A stretch of 64,000 nucleotides of DNA from Catenulispora acidiphila DSM 44928 (GCF_000024025.1 NC_013131.1:3348001-3412000); one strand, 5' to 3'; shown: positions 42,559-51,690, counted from the stretch's first letter. The notes: generated from the sequence alone by a model not told the origin. Program-made: numbers and translations.

Positions 42559-43865
42559 CAGCTGGTCTCCGGGTTGCTGTCCTCGCCGGTCTCCGGACGG
42601 TCCGCCTGGTCGGCCACCGGCAGGTCGACCTGACCGGTAGCCGGGTTGCCGAACTGCCCAGGGCTCGTACTGCCCGCCTCGTCGACGCCGGCGCCGGCGT
42701 CAGCGGCTCCGCCCTCGCCGATCTCCGGGTTCCCGTGGATCGTCGCCTGAGCGCTGCCGTCCTGCGCCGCCCTGATCGCCGGGACCAGTTCCTCCACGGA
42801 CGCCACGCCGATGACCCGGCCGTCGTCGCCCACGCCGACCGCGCGGCTGGAAGGGGACAGGATCGCCGAGTCCAGGGCCGCGCGCAGCGAGTCGGTCTCG
42901 GCGTCGAAGGTGTGCCCGTAGGAGGTCAGGTCGCCGACCGGCACGCTGCCCAGGTCGCCGTCGCCGGGCACCTGGTCCGCAGGCAGCCAGCCCAGCGGTC
43001 GGTGCGCCTCGTCCACGACCAGCAGCCAGGGCTGCGATCCCTTGCGCGCGAGCACCTCGGCGGGCGGCGCGCTCCGGGCGACCACCGGCTCGGGCCGCAG
43101 CGGGACGCCGGAGGAGGAGAAGAACGACAGCCGCCGCACGCCGCGGTCCAGCCCGAGGAAGCTCTCGACGAACGCGTTCTTCGGATGGGCCAGCAGCTCG
43201 GTCGGGGTGTCGAACTGCTCCAGCAAACCGCCGGTGTTCAGCACCGCGACCTTGTCGCCGAGCTGGATCGCCTCGTCGATGTCGTGGGTGACGAACAAGA
43301 TGGTCTTGCTCAGCTCCGACTGCAGGCGCAGCAGCTCGGTCTGCAGGTCCTTGCGCACCACGGGGTCCACGGCGCTGAAGGGCTCGTCCATGAGCAGCAC
43401 CGGCGGATCGGCGGCCAGCGCGCGGGCGACGCCGACGCGCTGCTGTTGGCCGCCGGAGAGCTGGAAGGGGTAGCGCTTGGCGTGGGACTCCTCGAGCCCG
43501 ACGGTCGTCAGCAGCTCCATGGCCCGCTCGCGCGCCTTCTCCCGGGACCAGCCCAGCAGGCGCGGCACGGTCATCACGTTCGCCAAAACCGTCCGGTGCG
43601 GGAACAGGCCGGCGTTCTGGATCACGTAGCCGATCCCGCGCCGCAGCTCCGGCGCCGACTTGGACCGCACGTCGACCCCGTCGATGAGGATTTCGCCGCT
43701 GGTGGGGTCGATCATCCGGTTGACCATCCGCAGCAGGGTGGTCTTGCCCGACCCCGACGGTCCGACCAGCACGGTGATGCGGCCGCTCTCGGCGGTCAGG
43801 TCGGTCGCGGCGACCGCCACGGTCCCGTCCGGGTAGGTCTTTCCGACCTGCACGAAGGAAATCAC
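42558..43865 (-). CDS. Osmoprotectant ABC transporter ATPase with CBS domains
   Basis: The 435-residue ATPase has Walker A GPSGSGKTT (35-43), the LSGGQQQRVGVARAL signature, LLMDEPFSAVDP Walker B and HDIDEAIQLGD. A C-terminal CBS-like region (about 245-370) is typical of OpuA/OpuC ATPases that sense ionic strength. The last 60 residues are acidic and Gly/Ser/Thr-rich. It heads the ATPase-permease-permease-binding-protein operon. Confidence 0.93.
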   Translation of the reverse strand: MISFVQVGKTYPDGTVAVAATDLTAESGRITVLVGPSGSGKTTLLRMVNRMIDPTSGEILIDGVDVRSKSAPELRRGIGYVIQNAGLFPHRTVLANVMTVPRLLGWSREKARERAMELLTTVGLEESHAKRYPFQLSGGQQQRVGVARALAADPPVLLMDEPFSAVDPVVRKDLQTELLRLQSELSKTILFVTHDIDEAIQLGDKVAVLNTGGLLEQFDTPTELLAHPKNAFVESFLGLDRGVRRLSFFSSSGVPLRPEPVVARSAPPAEVLARKGSQPWLLVVDEAHRPLGWLPADQVPGDGDLGSVPVGDLTSYGHTFDAETDSLRAALDSAILSPSSRAVGVGDDGRVIGVASVEELVPAIRAAQDGSAQATIHGNPEIGEGGAADAGAGVDEAGSTSPGQFGNPATGQVDLPVADQADRPETGEDSNPETS

Positions 43866-44092
43866 TCCGCGAGCCTAGCCGGTGGGCGGAAGAAAGGTAG
43901 GTCAAGCCTCACGATGCGGAGGGCACCCGTCTCAATCCGATGAGCAGTAGCGTCCTGATCAAAACCTTGACCGCCCTGATCCGGAACTCCGCGCGGAATC
44001 GGGTGACCGGTAACAGGGCTCTGCGGAATCCGGGCGCTCCAGGTCACTAGAACCTGTTGCAGTTTCACGCCGCCACCCCTACCGTCCACCCC

Positions 44093-45223
44093 ATGCGAAC
44101 CCCGCTCTCGGCATCCCTGGGTCTGGAATTCCCCCTGTTCGCGTTCAGCCACTGCCGCGATGTCGTCGCGGCGGTCACCCGGGCCGGCGGCCTGGGCGTC
44201 CTGGGCGCCGTCTACTTCACCCCCGACGAGCTGGAGACCGAGCTGCGCTGGCTGGACGCGCACACCGACGGCAAGCCGTACGGCGTCGACGTCGTCATGC
44301 CGGCCTCCGTCTCCACCTCGGTGAACGAGGTCTCCGCCAAGGACTCGGCGCGTACGAGCATGGAGGAGACGCTCAAGTCCTACATCCCGGCCAAGCACCG
44401 CGACTTCGTGGAGGGCATCCTCGACAAGTACGAGGTGCCCGAACTCCCCGCGGACGGCGACCACAGCCACCAGCTCCTGGGCTGGACCGACGCCACCGCG
44501 CGCCCGCAGGTCGAGGTCGCCCTCGACCATCCGATCGCGCTGCTGGCCAGCGCCCTGGGCCCGCTGCCCGCCGACATCGTGGAGCTGGCGCACCGCAAGA
44601 ACGTGCGCACCGCGGGTCTGGCCTCCAGCGCGCACCACGCCCGCAAGCAGGTCGAATGCGGCGTCGACATCATCGTCGCGCAGGGCACCGAGGCCGGCGG
44701 GCACACCGGCGAGATCTCGACCATGGTCCTGATTCCCGAGGTGGTGGACGCGGTCGGGGACACTCCGGTCCTGGCCGCAGGCGGGATCGGCAACGGACGC
44801 CAGGTGGCCGCGGCGATGGCGCTCGGCGCACAGGGCGCGTGGACCGGCTCGATCTGGCTGACCGTCGCCGAAGCCGACACCGACCCGCGCGTGGTCCCCA
44901 AGCTCCTCGCGGCGTCCTCGCGCGACACCGTCCGCTCCCGTGCCCTGACCGGCAAGCCGGCGCGGCAGCTGCGCACCGACTGGATCGACGCCTGGGAGAG
45001 CGAGGATTCCCCCGGCGCGCTGCCGATGCCGCTGCAGTACATGCTGGTCTCCGAGGCGCACCGGCGGATCTCGCGGGCCGGGCGGACCGAGCTGATGGGC
45101 ATGCCGGTCGGGCAGATCGTGGGCTCGATGACCGACGTCCGGCCGGTCCGGGAGGTGATCTACCAGCTGGTCGAGGAGTACGCGGCGGCCGTCGAGCGGC
45201 TGGGCGCGATCACCGAGGCGTGA
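44093..45223 (+). CDS. Nitronate monooxygenase-like flavoprotein
   Basis: The 376-residue TIM-barrel protein starts at ATG 44093 (MRTPLSA). Segments FPLFAFSHCRDVVAAVTRAG, VDIIVAQGTEAGGHTG (FMN phosphate and catalytic region) and PVLAAGGIGNGRQVAAAMAL fit the NMO/enoyl-reductase-like family. These flavoenzymes oxidise nitronates or reduce enoyl substrates, and the true substrate here is open. It is divergent from the ABC operon, with a 227-bp gap between. Confidence 0.85.
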   Translation: MRTPLSASLGLEFPLFAFSHCRDVVAAVTRAGGLGVLGAVYFTPDELETELRWLDAHTDGKPYGVDVVMPASVSTSVNEVSAKDSARTSMEETLKSYIPAKHRDFVEGILDKYEVPELPADGDHSHQLLGWTDATARPQVEVALDHPIALLASALGPLPADIVELAHRKNVRTAGLASSAHHARKQVECGVDIIVAQGTEAGGHTGEISTMVLIPEVVDAVGDTPVLAAGGIGNGRQVAAAMALGAQGAWTGSIWLTVAEADTDPRVVPKLLAASSRDTVRSRALTGKPARQLRTDWIDAWESEDSPGALPMPLQYMLVSEAHRRISRAGRTELMGMPVGQIVGSMTDVRPVREVIYQLVEEYAAAVERLGAITEA

Positions 45224-45620
45224 GCGTTCGCGACGGCGAACGGTCGTAAGGGGCACGAGCGGAAAATCATCCACATCCGCCGATAACCGTGCGGTCACCG
45301 CCTGTCACACCGTACTCTGCGAACTGGCACCGGTGGCCTGTTCGGTCCCGGCGCCCCAACCGGTCGCGCCGAGGGCAGACGCGACCGGGACACCGGGGTC
45401 TCTTTCCGCGCTCTAGAGGCCCCGGTGTCGGCTGTCCGTGGCGGCGGCCGCGCTGGGCGGTGCCCCGGACCGGGCCGGTAGGTGGGTCCCAGAATCCTGA
45501 CGCTCTCCAGGGAACAAGAACTCGTTCTAGTTCTGCCCCGCGAAACCCTTGCAGCCTCTCAGGGCCCGTGTTGTACTCCACTACTGACGATCCATCAGAT
45601 CTTCGAGGCGGGAGTCGCGC
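45224..45620. other. 397-bp regulatory gap before the acyl-CoA synthetase
   Basis: There is no gene. It holds a nearly perfect palindrome at 45512-45533 (separate entry) and GC-rich hairpin-forming sequence (ACCGGGGTC...GGCCCCGGT near 45390-45430). A strong -10 box is not obvious. Confidence 0.6.
45512..45533. promoter_or_regulatory. KstR-like operator palindrome
   Basis: The core AGAAC-TC-GTTCT is a perfect inverted repeat, extended by GAAC on the left and GTTC on the right (9 of 11 bases match between arms). The mycobacterial steroid regulator KstR binds TNNAACNNGTTNNA; the site here is AAGAACTCGTTCTA, which fits at every defined position except the first. It lies 88 bp before an acyl-CoA synthetase-DUF35-thiolase operon. 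Confidence 0.65.
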
Positions 45621-47189
45621 ATGGCAGGGCTGGGTTTCTGGAGAATCGCGCAAGCCGATCCCGACTGGACCGCGGTCATCGAGGAAGCCGGCGGCGAGCA
45701 CAAGGCCGGGGACGTCCTGGCCCGCGCCAACCAGACCGTGCACGCGCTGCGCGCCCTCGGCATGACCGACGGCGACGGGCTCACGCTCTTGATGCCGAAT
45801 CTGGTGGAGATGATCGAGATCTACGCCGCGGCGCTTCAGGCCGCGTGGTACTACACCCCGATCAACTTCCACCTGGCCGGGCCCGAGATCGCCTACATCG
45901 TCCACGACGCCGAGGCCAAGGTCTTCTTCTGCCACGCGCGCTTCGCCGACCTCGGCCTGGCGGCCGTCGCCGAGCTGGAGAAGGAGGGGCAAGGGCTGCC
46001 GAAGGAGGCGCTGATCAGCGTCGGCGGCGACATCCCCGGCTTCACGCCGCTGGAGCAGTTCCGCGCCGGCCACAGCACCGACCTCCCTGAGAACCGCAGC
46101 TTCGGAACGGCCATGCACTACACGTCGGGGACCACCGGCAAGCCCAAGGGCGTGCGGCGCGCGCTGTCGGGCCAGGACCCGGACATGATGGCTGAGGCGG
46201 GAACCGTCTTGCCCGGGTTCTTCGGCATCACCCCCGGCGGGGGAGGCGTGCACCTGGTCACCTCGCCGAACTACCACACCGCGGTCACCCAGTTCGGCGG
46301 CAACGCCCTGCAGATGGGGCACACGCTGGCGCTGATGGACAAGTGGACGCCGGAGGGCACGCTGGAGATGATTCAGCGGACTCGGGCCACGCACACGCAC
46401 ATGGTCCCGACCCAGTTCCACCGCATGCTGCACCTGCCGGAGGAGGTGAAGCAGCGCTATGACGTCTCCTCCATGAAGGTCGCGATCCACGCCGCCGCGC
46501 CGTGCCCGCAGCACGTGAAGCGCGCGATGCTCGACTGGTGGGGACCGGTGATCTACGAGTACTACGCAGCGACCGAGGGCGGCGGCACCATCGCCACGCC
46601 CGAGGACTGGATCGCGCACCCCGGCACGGTCGGCAAAGCCTGGCCGATCAGCCAGGTCAAGGCGCTGGACGACGACGGCGCCGAGGTCCCGCTCGGGACG
46701 CCGGGCACCGTCTACATGAAGATGATGGTCGGCGACTTCGAGTACAAGGGCGACCGGGCCAAGACCGACGCCAACCGCCGCGACGGCTTCTTCACCGTCG
46801 GCGACATCGGCTACTTCGACGCCGACGGCTTCCTCTACCTGTGCGACCGCAAGATCGACATGATCATCTCCGGCGGCGTGAACATCTACCCGGCCGAGAT
46901 CGAGGGCGAGCTGCTGCGCCACCCGGCGGTCGGCGACGTCGCGGTGTTCGGCATCCCGGACGAGGACTGGGGCGAGCAGATCAAGGCCGTCGTCGAGCTC
47001 AACGAGGGCTATGAGCGCTCCGAGGCGCTCGCCGCGGAGATCATCGGCTCGCTGGAGGGCCGGCTGGCCCGGCTGAAGTGGCCCAAGACGCTGGACTTCA
47101 TCGACCAGCTGCCGCGCGAGCCCAACGGCAAGCTGTTCAAGCGGCGGTTGCGCGACCCGTACTGGGCCGGCCACCAGAGCGCGATCTGA
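45621..47189 (+). CDS. Acyl-CoA synthetase (FadD-like AMP-forming ligase)
   Basis: The 522-residue ANL-superfamily ligase has the P-loop YTSGTTGKPKG (167-177), EYYAATEGGG around 313-322, FFTVGDIGYFDADGFLYLCD and the C-terminal lysine in REPNGKLFKR. It activates a fatty or steroid side-chain acid to its CoA ester. The protein is close in style to FadD enzymes of the cholesterol side-chain pathway. It is first of four genes in one direction, behind a KstR-like site. The start follows GGCGGGAGTC. Confidence 0.88.
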   Translation: MAGLGFWRIAQADPDWTAVIEEAGGEHKAGDVLARANQTVHALRALGMTDGDGLTLLMPNLVEMIEIYAAALQAAWYYTPINFHLAGPEIAYIVHDAEAKVFFCHARFADLGLAAVAELEKEGQGLPKEALISVGGDIPGFTPLEQFRAGHSTDLPENRSFGTAMHYTSGTTGKPKGVRRALSGQDPDMMAEAGTVLPGFFGITPGGGGVHLVTSPNYHTAVTQFGGNALQMGHTLALMDKWTPEGTLEMIQRTRATHTHMVPTQFHRMLHLPEEVKQRYDVSSMKVAIHAAAPCPQHVKRAMLDWWGPVIYEYYAATEGGGTIATPEDWIAHPGTVGKAWPISQVKALDDDGAEVPLGTPGTVYMKMMVGDFEYKGDRAKTDANRRDGFFTVGDIGYFDADGFLYLCDRKIDMIISGGVNIYPAEIEGELLRHPAVGDVAVFGIPDEDWGEQIKAVVELNEGYERSEALAAEIIGSLEGRLARLKWPKTLDFIDQLPREPNGKLFKRRLRDPYWAGHQSAI

Positions 47190-47203
47190 GGCGCGGGATC
47201 GAG

Positions 47204-48211
47204 ATGACGACGCAGAACACGCAGAACGCGCAGACACCCGATTCCGACGACCGCGCCTTGCACGTCCTGGAGTTCCCCGGCGGATACACGCGCTCCACCG
47301 GCCCGGTGATCGGGCGTTTCCTGACCGGTCTGCGCGACGGGCAGCTGCTCGGCGTACGGACTCCCGACGGCAAGGTGCTGGTCCCGCCGACCGAATACGA
47401 TCCGCAGACCGCGGCCGCCCTTGGCGACGCGGAGGAGGACTGGGTCCAGGTCGGTCCGGCCGGGACCGTGACCAGCTGGACGTGGGTCGACGCCCCGCGC
47501 GCGGACCATCCGATGAACCGCCCTTTCGCCTGGGCGCTGATCAAGCCCGACGGCGCGGACACGGCGCTGCTGCACGCCGTGGACTCCGGGTCGAAGGCGG
47601 CGATGGCGACCGGGATGCGGGTGCATCCGTCGTGGCGGGCTGAGCGCAGCGGTTCGATCAAGGACATCGCGTTCTTCGCTCCGGGGGAGGGACCGGCTGA
47701 GGTGCCGGCGCTGGCAAGCGAGGCAGCGCTCGAACCCGTCTCGGTGGTCACGCTGCCGCACCGGCTGGAGTACCGGCTGCGCCCCGGGACGGTCTGGAAC
47801 CACTTCATCGACGGCATGGCCGAGGGTCAGATCCGCGCGACGCGGTGCCCGGCGTGCGGCAAGGTCTACGTGCCGCCGCGCGGCGCGTGCCCGGCGGACG
47901 GACTGCCCGCGACCGAGTGGGTGGACCTGCCGGACACCGGGGTGCTGACCACGTTCGCGGTCAACAACGTCCCGGCGGCCGGCGCGCCCGAGGTGCCGTT
48001 CATCAGCGGCTACGTGCTGCTGGACGGCGCCGACATCGCGATGCTCGCGCTGGTCTCCGACGTGCCGTGGCAGGAGGTGCGGATCGGGATGCGGGTGCGG
48101 GCGGTGTGGGTGCCGGACGCCGAGCGGACGCGGTCGGTGAAGAACCTGAAGTGGTTCGCGCCGACCGGCGAACCCGACGTCCCCTTCGAGCGCTTTGAGG
48201 AGTACGTGTGA
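47204..48211 (+). CDS. Double DUF35 (OB-fold) acyl-CoA-associated protein
   Basis: The 335-residue protein is a tandem of two DUF35 OB-fold units. The second (about 200-330) keeps the rubredoxin-like zinc knuckle (C215, C218, C229 in CPACGKVYVPPRGACP). The first (about 35-165) has lost the Cys residues. DUF35 proteins bind acyl-CoA and partner thiolase-like lipid-transfer proteins, as in the Ltp2-ChsH2 steroid aldolase. It lies 14 bp after the ligase and overlaps the next start by one base. Confidence 0.85.
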   Translation: MTTQNTQNAQTPDSDDRALHVLEFPGGYTRSTGPVIGRFLTGLRDGQLLGVRTPDGKVLVPPTEYDPQTAAALGDAEEDWVQVGPAGTVTSWTWVDAPRADHPMNRPFAWALIKPDGADTALLHAVDSGSKAAMATGMRVHPSWRAERSGSIKDIAFFAPGEGPAEVPALASEAALEPVSVVTLPHRLEYRLRPGTVWNHFIDGMAEGQIRATRCPACGKVYVPPRGACPADGLPATEWVDLPDTGVLTTFAVNNVPAAGAPEVPFISGYVLLDGADIAMLALVSDVPWQEVRIGMRVRAVWVPDAERTRSVKNLKWFAPTGEPDVPFERFEEYV

Positions 48212-49152
48212 TGAGGGACGTCGCGGTCGTCGCCTTCGCGCAGAGCGCGCACAGCTTCTCCGACCTCGGCTGGACCGAGGCGGACCTGGTCATGCCGTTG
48301 GTGAACGAGGTGCTCGCAGCCGGCGGGCTGGACCGCTCCGAGATCGGCTTCACCTGCTCGGGCTCCAACGACTACCTGGTCGGGACGCCGTTCTCGTTCG
48401 TCGCGGCGCTGGACACCATCGGTGCGTGGCCGCCGATCGCCGAGAGCCACGTCGAGCAGGACGCGGCGTGGGCGCTGTACGAGGCGTGGGTGCGGCTCCA
48501 GCACGGCGACCTGGACACCGCGATGGTGTACGGCTTCGGCAAGGGCACGGTCGGTGACCAGGTCGGCATCAGCTCCCTGGGATACGACCCCTACTACCTG
48601 GCGCCGCTGGTCCCGGGGCACGTCGCGATGGCCGGGCTGCAGGCGCGGGCGCTGAAGGACGCCGGGTTCGACGTCGACCCGGACCCCACGCCGCCGCCGG
48701 CCACGGACGGTGCGGCGGTGGTGGTCCTCGCCGCCGGGGACGTGGCGCGCCGCGTGTGCCCGCGGCCCGCCTGGATCCGGGGTCTGGACCACCGCATCGA
48801 ACCGCACAGCGTCGGCGCGCGGGATCTGACGCGCAGCGAGTCGGTGCGTCTGGCCGCCGAGCGCGCCGGGGTCGGCGCCGGGCCGGTGGATTTCGCCGAG
48901 CTGCACACGCGCTTCGAGCACGAGGAGGCGTTGCTGCGCCAGGAGTTGGGGTTGGAGGACAAGACGGTGGTGAACGCCTCCGGCGGTCCGCGCAAGGCCG
49001 ATCCGATCATGGCGACCGGGCTGATCCGGATCGGCGAGGCCGCCGCCCAGATCCACGAGGGCGCAGCGCGGCGGACCGTCGCGCACGCCACCGCCGGGCC
49101 GTGCCTGCAGCACAACCTGGTCTGCGTGCTCGAAGCCGACGGAGAGGACTGA
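48211..49152 (+). CDS. Thiolase-like lipid-transfer protein (Ltp4-like)
   Basis: The 313-residue thiolase-fold protein follows the DUF35 gene. The ATG at 48211 (TGATG) is preferred to GTG 48208, with GAGGAG at good spacing. The N-terminal domain has EIGFTCSGSNDYLVGTPFS, and the C-terminal part has VVNASGGPRKADPIMATGLI and AHATAGPCLQHN. At the position of the nucleophilic Cys of true thiolases (around SHVEQDAAWAL) there is none, so a retro-aldol or scaffold role is more likely than thiolysis. Confidence 0.8.
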   Translation: MRDVAVVAFAQSAHSFSDLGWTEADLVMPLVNEVLAAGGLDRSEIGFTCSGSNDYLVGTPFSFVAALDTIGAWPPIAESHVEQDAAWALYEAWVRLQHGDLDTAMVYGFGKGTVGDQVGISSLGYDPYYLAPLVPGHVAMAGLQARALKDAGFDVDPDPTPPPATDGAAVVVLAAGDVARRVCPRPAWIRGLDHRIEPHSVGARDLTRSESVRLAAERAGVGAGPVDFAELHTRFEHEEALLRQELGLEDKTVVNASGGPRKADPIMATGLIRIGEAAAQIHEGAARRTVAHATAGPCLQHNLVCVLEADGED

Positions 49153-49157
49153 GGACG

Positions 49158-50339
49158 ATGGGCAACCGTTGCGCCGTGATCGGCGTCGGGCAGACCGAGT
49201 ACCGCACCAAGCGCGCCGACGTCTCGCTCGCCGGGCTGGTGCGGGAGGCGGCGGCGCGGGCGTTGGCCGACGCCGGGCTGACGTTCGCCGACATCGACTC
49301 GGTGGTGCTGGGCAAGGCGCCGGACATGTTCGAGGGCGTCGCCACCCCCGAGCTGTACCTCGCCGACGCGCTCGGCGCCGCGGGCAAGCCGATGCTCCGC
49401 GTGCACACTGCCGGCTCGGTCGGCGGCTCGACGGCGCTGGTCGGGACCTCGCAGGTGCAGGCCGGGGTGCACGAGCGGGTGCTGGTGGTGGCCTTCGAGA
49501 AGCAGTCGGAGTCCAACGCCACCTGGGCGCTGTCGACGCACTCGCCGTTCTCCGCCTCGCTGGTGGTCGGCGCCGGCGGGTATTTCGCGCCGTATATCCG
49601 GGCCTATATACGGCGTTCCGGTGCTCCCGCCAATATCGGGATGATGGTCGCGGTCAAGGACAGAATCAATGCGCTGCGCAATCCCTACGCGCATTTGAAG
49701 ATCCCGAACATCGACCTGGCGATGGTCGAGGAATCGATGATGTTGTGGGATCCCATTCGCTATCTGGAGACATGTCCTTCTTCGGACGGTGCGGTGGCGA
49801 TGGTGCTCGCCTCGGAGCGGGCCGCGCAGGCCTCGAGCGCGGCGACCGGCCGGCGTCCGGCGTGGGTGCACGGTGCGGCGATGCGCTCGGAGCCGATGGG
49901 GATGGCCGGGCGGGACAGCGTGGATCCGCGCGCCGGCCGGGACTGCGCGGCCGACGTCTACCGGCAGGCCGGCGTCACCGAGCCGCGGCGGCAGTTCGCC
50001 GCGGCCGAGGTGTATGTGCCGTTCTCGTGGTACGAGCCGATGTGGCTGGAGAACCTCGGGTTCGCGGAGAAGGGGGCGGGCTGGAAGCTGACCGAGGCCG
50101 GCGCCACTGCGTTCGACGGCGACATCCCGTGGAACCCCTCCGGGGGCGTGTTGTCGTCGAATCCGATCGGTGCGTCCGGGATGATCCGTTTCGCGGAGGC
50201 CGCGCAGCAGGTGCGCGGCCAGGCCGGGGAGCATCAAGTCGCTGCCGCCCAGGACGGTTCGCGGTTGGCTTTGGGACACGCTTATGGCGGCGGGTCTCAA
50301 TTCTTTGCTATGTGGGCGGTGGGGGCGAACAAGCCGTAA
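49158..50339 (+). CDS. Thiolase-like lipid-transfer protein (Ltp3-like)
   Basis: The 393-residue thiolase-fold protein starts RCAVIGVGQTEYRTKRADVS, has VHTAGSVGGSTALVGTSQVQ where thiolases carry Cys-Ser-Ser-Gly, and NPSGGVLSSNPIGASGMIRF and GHAYGGGSQF in the C-terminal half. The nucleophilic Cys is again replaced. It probably forms a heteromer with the adjacent protein and the DUF35 protein. The coding sequence contains an unusual perfect hairpin (49588-49615) made of rare A/T-rich codons. Confidence 0.83.
   Translation: MGNRCAVIGVGQTEYRTKRADVSLAGLVREAAARALADAGLTFADIDSVVLGKAPDMFEGVATPELYLADALGAAGKPMLRVHTAGSVGGSTALVGTSQVQAGVHERVLVVAFEKQSESNATWALSTHSPFSASLVVGAGGYFAPYIRAYIRRSGAPANIGMMVAVKDRINALRNPYAHLKIPNIDLAMVEESMMLWDPIRYLETCPSSDGAVAMVLASERAAQASSAATGRRPAWVHGAAMRSEPMGMAGRDSVDPRAGRDCAADVYRQAGVTEPRRQFAAAEVYVPFSWYEPMWLENLGFAEKGAGWKLTEAGATAFDGDIPWNPSGGVLSSNPIGASGMIRFAEAAQQVRGQAGEHQVAAAQDGSRLALGHAYGGGSQFFAMWAVGANKP
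49588..49615. repeat. Perfect inverted repeat inside the Ltp3-like gene
   Basis: CGCCGTATAT and ATATACGGCG flank an 8-bp spacer (CCGGGCCT). The A/T-rich codons TAT-ATC and TAT-ATA are rare in this genome. It may be chance, an mRNA structure or an internal operator. Confidence 0.6.
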
Positions 50340-50584
50340 GTGAGTGATCGCCTTCGTCTGGTAACCCTCGCCCGGTCGACCCCTAGGTGTCTTCCCTCCT
50401 CGGCCGACGATGAGAATTCCACATTTCCACCATGGTCATATGCCGCACTCGGCATCATGTCAGGCGCCTCGCCGAACGAGATATAGGAAGGGTATTGCGA
50501 CGCCGTTCAGCTCGGCGTAACGTCCGCGTTCAACACCGGCGCGGCGGGGCGGACCGAGGCCGGTCACCTGGGCTGTGAAGTGCG

Positions 50585-51679
50585 GTGGACGGTGTGGCGA
50601 CAGTCGATTTCATTCGCGCAAGTTGCACGTACCCGGAGGGGAAACGCAAAGCCGTTGACAATCTGACGCTGTCTGTGGGGGACGGCGAGTTCCTGGTGCT
50701 GCTCGGGCCCTCGGGCTGCGGCAAGACCACGGCGCTGCGCATGCTCGCCGGCCTGGAGGAGGTCCAGACCGGCCAGGTCCTGGTCGACGGGCAGGACCTG
50801 GAAGGCATGCCCCCCGGCGATCGCGACCTGGCGATGGTGTTCCAGAGCTACGCGCTCTTCCCGCACATGTCGGTCGCCCGAAACCTCGGATTCCGCATGG
50901 AGCTGGCCGGCGCCCCGCCTTCGGCCGTCTCCCGCCGCGTCCGCCGCATCGCCGCGGAGCTGAACCTGACCGACCGGCTCGACCGGCTGCCCAAGACCCT
51001 GTCCGGCGGCGAGCAGCAGCGCGTGGCGATCGGCCGCGCCATGGTGCGCGAACCGCGCGTGTTCCTGATGGACGAACCCCTGGGCGCGCTGGACGCCAAG
51101 CTGCGCACCACGGCGCGCGCGAAGATCGCGGAGATGCAGCGCAAGAGCGGCATCACGACCCTGTACGTGACCCACGACCAGGTCGAGGCCATGGCGATGG
51201 GCGACCGCATCGCGATCATGAACCGCGGCATGCTCCAGCAGGTCGACACCCCGCGGCAGCTGTACGACCACCCGGTGAACGAGTTCGTCGCCGGCTTCGT
51301 CGGATCCCCGGCGATGAACCTGGTCCCCGGCACGTACAAGCACGGCTGGGCCCTGATCGGCGAGTCGGACGTCTTCGAGGTCCCGGTGGAGGTGTCCCAG
51401 CCGCTGACGTCGCCGTCGGTCCTGGTCGGCTTCCGCCCGGAACACGCGAAGTTCGCCGCGCCGGGCAGCGGGATCTACGCCATCGTCGGACTGGTCGAGC
51501 GCCTGGGGCACACGGCTTACGCGCACTGCGAGATGGGAATCGGCCGCGGCCGGCGGACGGTGATCGTCCGCTGCGACGAGTACGACGCACCGCGCCCCGG
51601 CGCTCATGTCGGCGTGGTGCCGGACCCCCGAGAGATTCACCTTTTCGACGGGGAGAGCGGGCTGCGGGTGGGGCGGTAG
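50585..51679 (+). CDS. Orphan MsiK/UgpC-type sugar ABC ATPase
   Basis: The 364-residue ATPase has GPSGCGKTT (41-49), LSGGEQQRVAIGRAM, LMDEPLGALDAKLR and HDQVEAMAMGD, plus a C-terminal TOBE/OB region (about 250-360). It belongs to the carbohydrate-uptake class (MalK/UgpC/MsiK). No permease or binding-protein genes are adjacent, so it may serve several transporters, as MsiK does in Streptomyces. The start is GTG 50585; GTG 50594 is possible. Confidence 0.88.
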   Translation: MDGVATVDFIRASCTYPEGKRKAVDNLTLSVGDGEFLVLLGPSGCGKTTALRMLAGLEEVQTGQVLVDGQDLEGMPPGDRDLAMVFQSYALFPHMSVARNLGFRMELAGAPPSAVSRRVRRIAAELNLTDRLDRLPKTLSGGEQQRVAIGRAMVREPRVFLMDEPLGALDAKLRTTARAKIAEMQRKSGITTLYVTHDQVEAMAMGDRIAIMNRGMLQQVDTPRQLYDHPVNEFVAGFVGSPAMNLVPGTYKHGWALIGESDVFEVPVEVSQPLTSPSVLVGFRPEHAKFAAPGSGIYAIVGLVERLGHTAYAHCEMGIGRGRRTVIVRCDEYDAPRPGAHVGVVPDPREIHLFDGESGLRVGR

Positions 51680-51690
51680 GCGGTGCGCCG

